A stretch of 8,216 nt of DNA from Gemmatimonadales bacterium (GTDB taxonomy: Bacteria; Gemmatimonadota; Gemmatimonadetes; Gemmatimonadales; GWC2-71-9), in assembly GCA_013813675.1 (NCBI GenBank), contig JACCRH010000260.1, positions 1-8,216 on the forward strand, in the 5' to 3' direction. Every line of letters starts with the position of its first letter. Within the stretch, counting starts at the first letter, position 1. The notes under the pieces were generated by a model. That model saw only the letters and a list, made by a program, of their open reading frames with translations, was not told the origin of the DNA and made no database searches. Positions 7,596-8,216 of the stretch are shown here, one piece after another. Position numbers and translations under genes: made by a program.

Positions 7596-8099
7596 ATGGC
7601 CAGCAACGTCTCCTTCGACATCTCCACCGGCGCCGACCTCCAGGAGGTCGACAACGCCGTGAATCAGGCCCTGAAGGAGATCGCCCAGCGATACGACTTC
7701 AAGGGTACCCACTGCACGATCGAGTTCGACCGGACCAAGGCGGAGATCCAGCTCGCGGCCGACGACGAGTTCCGGATGGACGCGTTGCTCGACGTGCTCC
7801 AGACCCGGATGATCAAGCGCGGCGTGCCGGTGAAAAACCTCAAGATCGGCGACCTGGTCCAGGGAACCGGACAGTCGGTGCGCCGCACCGTGAGCCTCAC
7901 CCAGGGAATCCCCCAGGATGCCGCCAAGAAGATCGTCAAGGCGGTCAAGGACGGGGGATTCAAGAAGACCCAGGCCTCGATCCAGGGCGACGAGATCCGG
8001 GTAACCAGCCCGTCGAAGGACGAGCTGCAGTCGGTCATCGCGCTGCTCCGCGGCGGCGACTTCGGCATCGAGCTCAAGTTTGGCAACTACCGCGGCTGA
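7596..8099 (+). CDS. yajQ: YajQ family (UPF0234) cyclic-di-GMP-binding protein
   Basis: A 167-residue YajQ protein, near the usual 160-165. The family opening is clear (SFDISTGADLQEVDNAVNQA, residues 6-25; RYDFKGT, 32-38), as are KNLKIGDLVQG (80-90), the Lys-rich segment DAAKKIVKAVKDGGFKK (108-124), QGDEIRVTSPSKDELQ (130-145) and the end FGIELKFGNYRG (156-167). YajQ has two ferredoxin-like domains and is cytoplasmic; in Xanthomonas a member binds cyclic di-GMP and works with a LysR-type regulator, and other members bind nucleotides or RNA. Which applies here is unknown. It lies 62 bases after the sigma factor gene on the same strand, so read-through is possible. No Shine-Dalgarno precedes the ATG. 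The next gene seems to begin within its last codons. Confidence 0.93.
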   Translation: MASNVSFDISTGADLQEVDNAVNQALKEIAQRYDFKGTHCTIEFDRTKAEIQLAADDEFRMDALLDVLQTRMIKRGVPVKNLKIGDLVQGTGQSVRRTVSLTQGIPQDAAKKIVKAVKDGGFKKTQASIQGDEIRVTSPSKDELQSVIALLRGGDFGIELKFGNYRG

Positions 8100-8216
8100 G
8101 CGCCGCGCCCTCGCGGCGGCGGCGCTGGTCGTGGTGGCGGGGCTGGCGGCCCTGGGAAGCTGCACGCCGGCCGGGCCGCCCGACCGTCAACCTGTGCCGC
8201 AGCCCGCGCCTGAGCC
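8080..8216 (+). CDS. Probable lipoprotein, N-terminal part only
   Basis: An open frame with no stop to the window end, starting at TTG 8080 inside the last codons of yajQ (20-base overlap). The translation gives a textbook lipoprotein signal peptide: charged ERR at residues 7-9, a hydrophobic core of Ala/Leu/Val (10-25), lipobox LGSC with Cys28, then a Pro-rich linker (TPAGPPDRQPVPQPAP). The product would be exported by Sec, lipidated at Cys28 and anchored in a membrane; the mature domain lies beyond the window, so no function can be given. I see no ATG or GTG that would give the full signal upstream in this frame, and the GTG codons inside the hydrophobic core come too late. The start is therefore uncertain, but the signal-peptide reading is strong. 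Confidence 0.6.
   Translation, partial: MATTAAERRALAAAALVVVAGLAALGSCTPAGPPDRQPVPQPAPE

Overview
The window is GC-rich chromosomal DNA, densely packed with genes, and reads as core rather than mobile sequence. I see no tRNA or rRNA, no insertion sequence, no integrase and no CRISPR array. The best taxonomic guess is Gemmatimonadota or a nearby FCB-group lineage. The clues are a short primary sigma factor with no region 1.1, whose region 2 wording is Bacteroidetes-like (FISYAVWWIRQ), combined with very high GC, and dispersed palindromic repeats whose minus-strand reading gives CHPERSEG. This placement is inference.

Layout. Positions 2-346 hold the 3' end of a comM/yifB Mg-chelatase-like ATPase gene. 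It converges on arfB (542-976, minus strand), a ribosome-rescue hydrolase. From 1047 to 4873 runs a tightly overlapping plus-strand cluster of five genes: larE (sulfur insertase for the nickel-pincer cofactor), thpR (2',3'-cyclic phosphodiesterase), a membrane-anchored protein of unknown function, an NtrX/NtrC-type sigma-54 response regulator, and a small three-helix membrane protein. Overlaps of 1 or 4 bases suggest one transcript with coupled translation. No lar partner genes and no sensor kinase lie in the window.

A 148-base gap (4874-5021) holds a palindromic repeat and a heptamer tandem repeat directly before an NAD(P)-dependent aldehyde dehydrogenase gene (5022-6512). Next come the primary-type sigma factor (about 6664-7533) and yajQ (7596-8099). 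A truncated lipoprotein gene appears to start with TTG inside the last codons of yajQ and runs off the window end.

The clearest biology is rescue and regulation: ArfB frees stalled ribosomes, the sigma factor directs general transcription, the NtrX-like regulator would switch on sigma-54 promoters, and YajQ is of the c-di-GMP-binding family. I did not find a clearly new defence or mobile system. The most unusual points are the repeat pair placed just before two start codons, the heptamer array, and the coupling of LarE and ThpR to a kinase-less sigma-54 regulator and two unknown membrane proteins.
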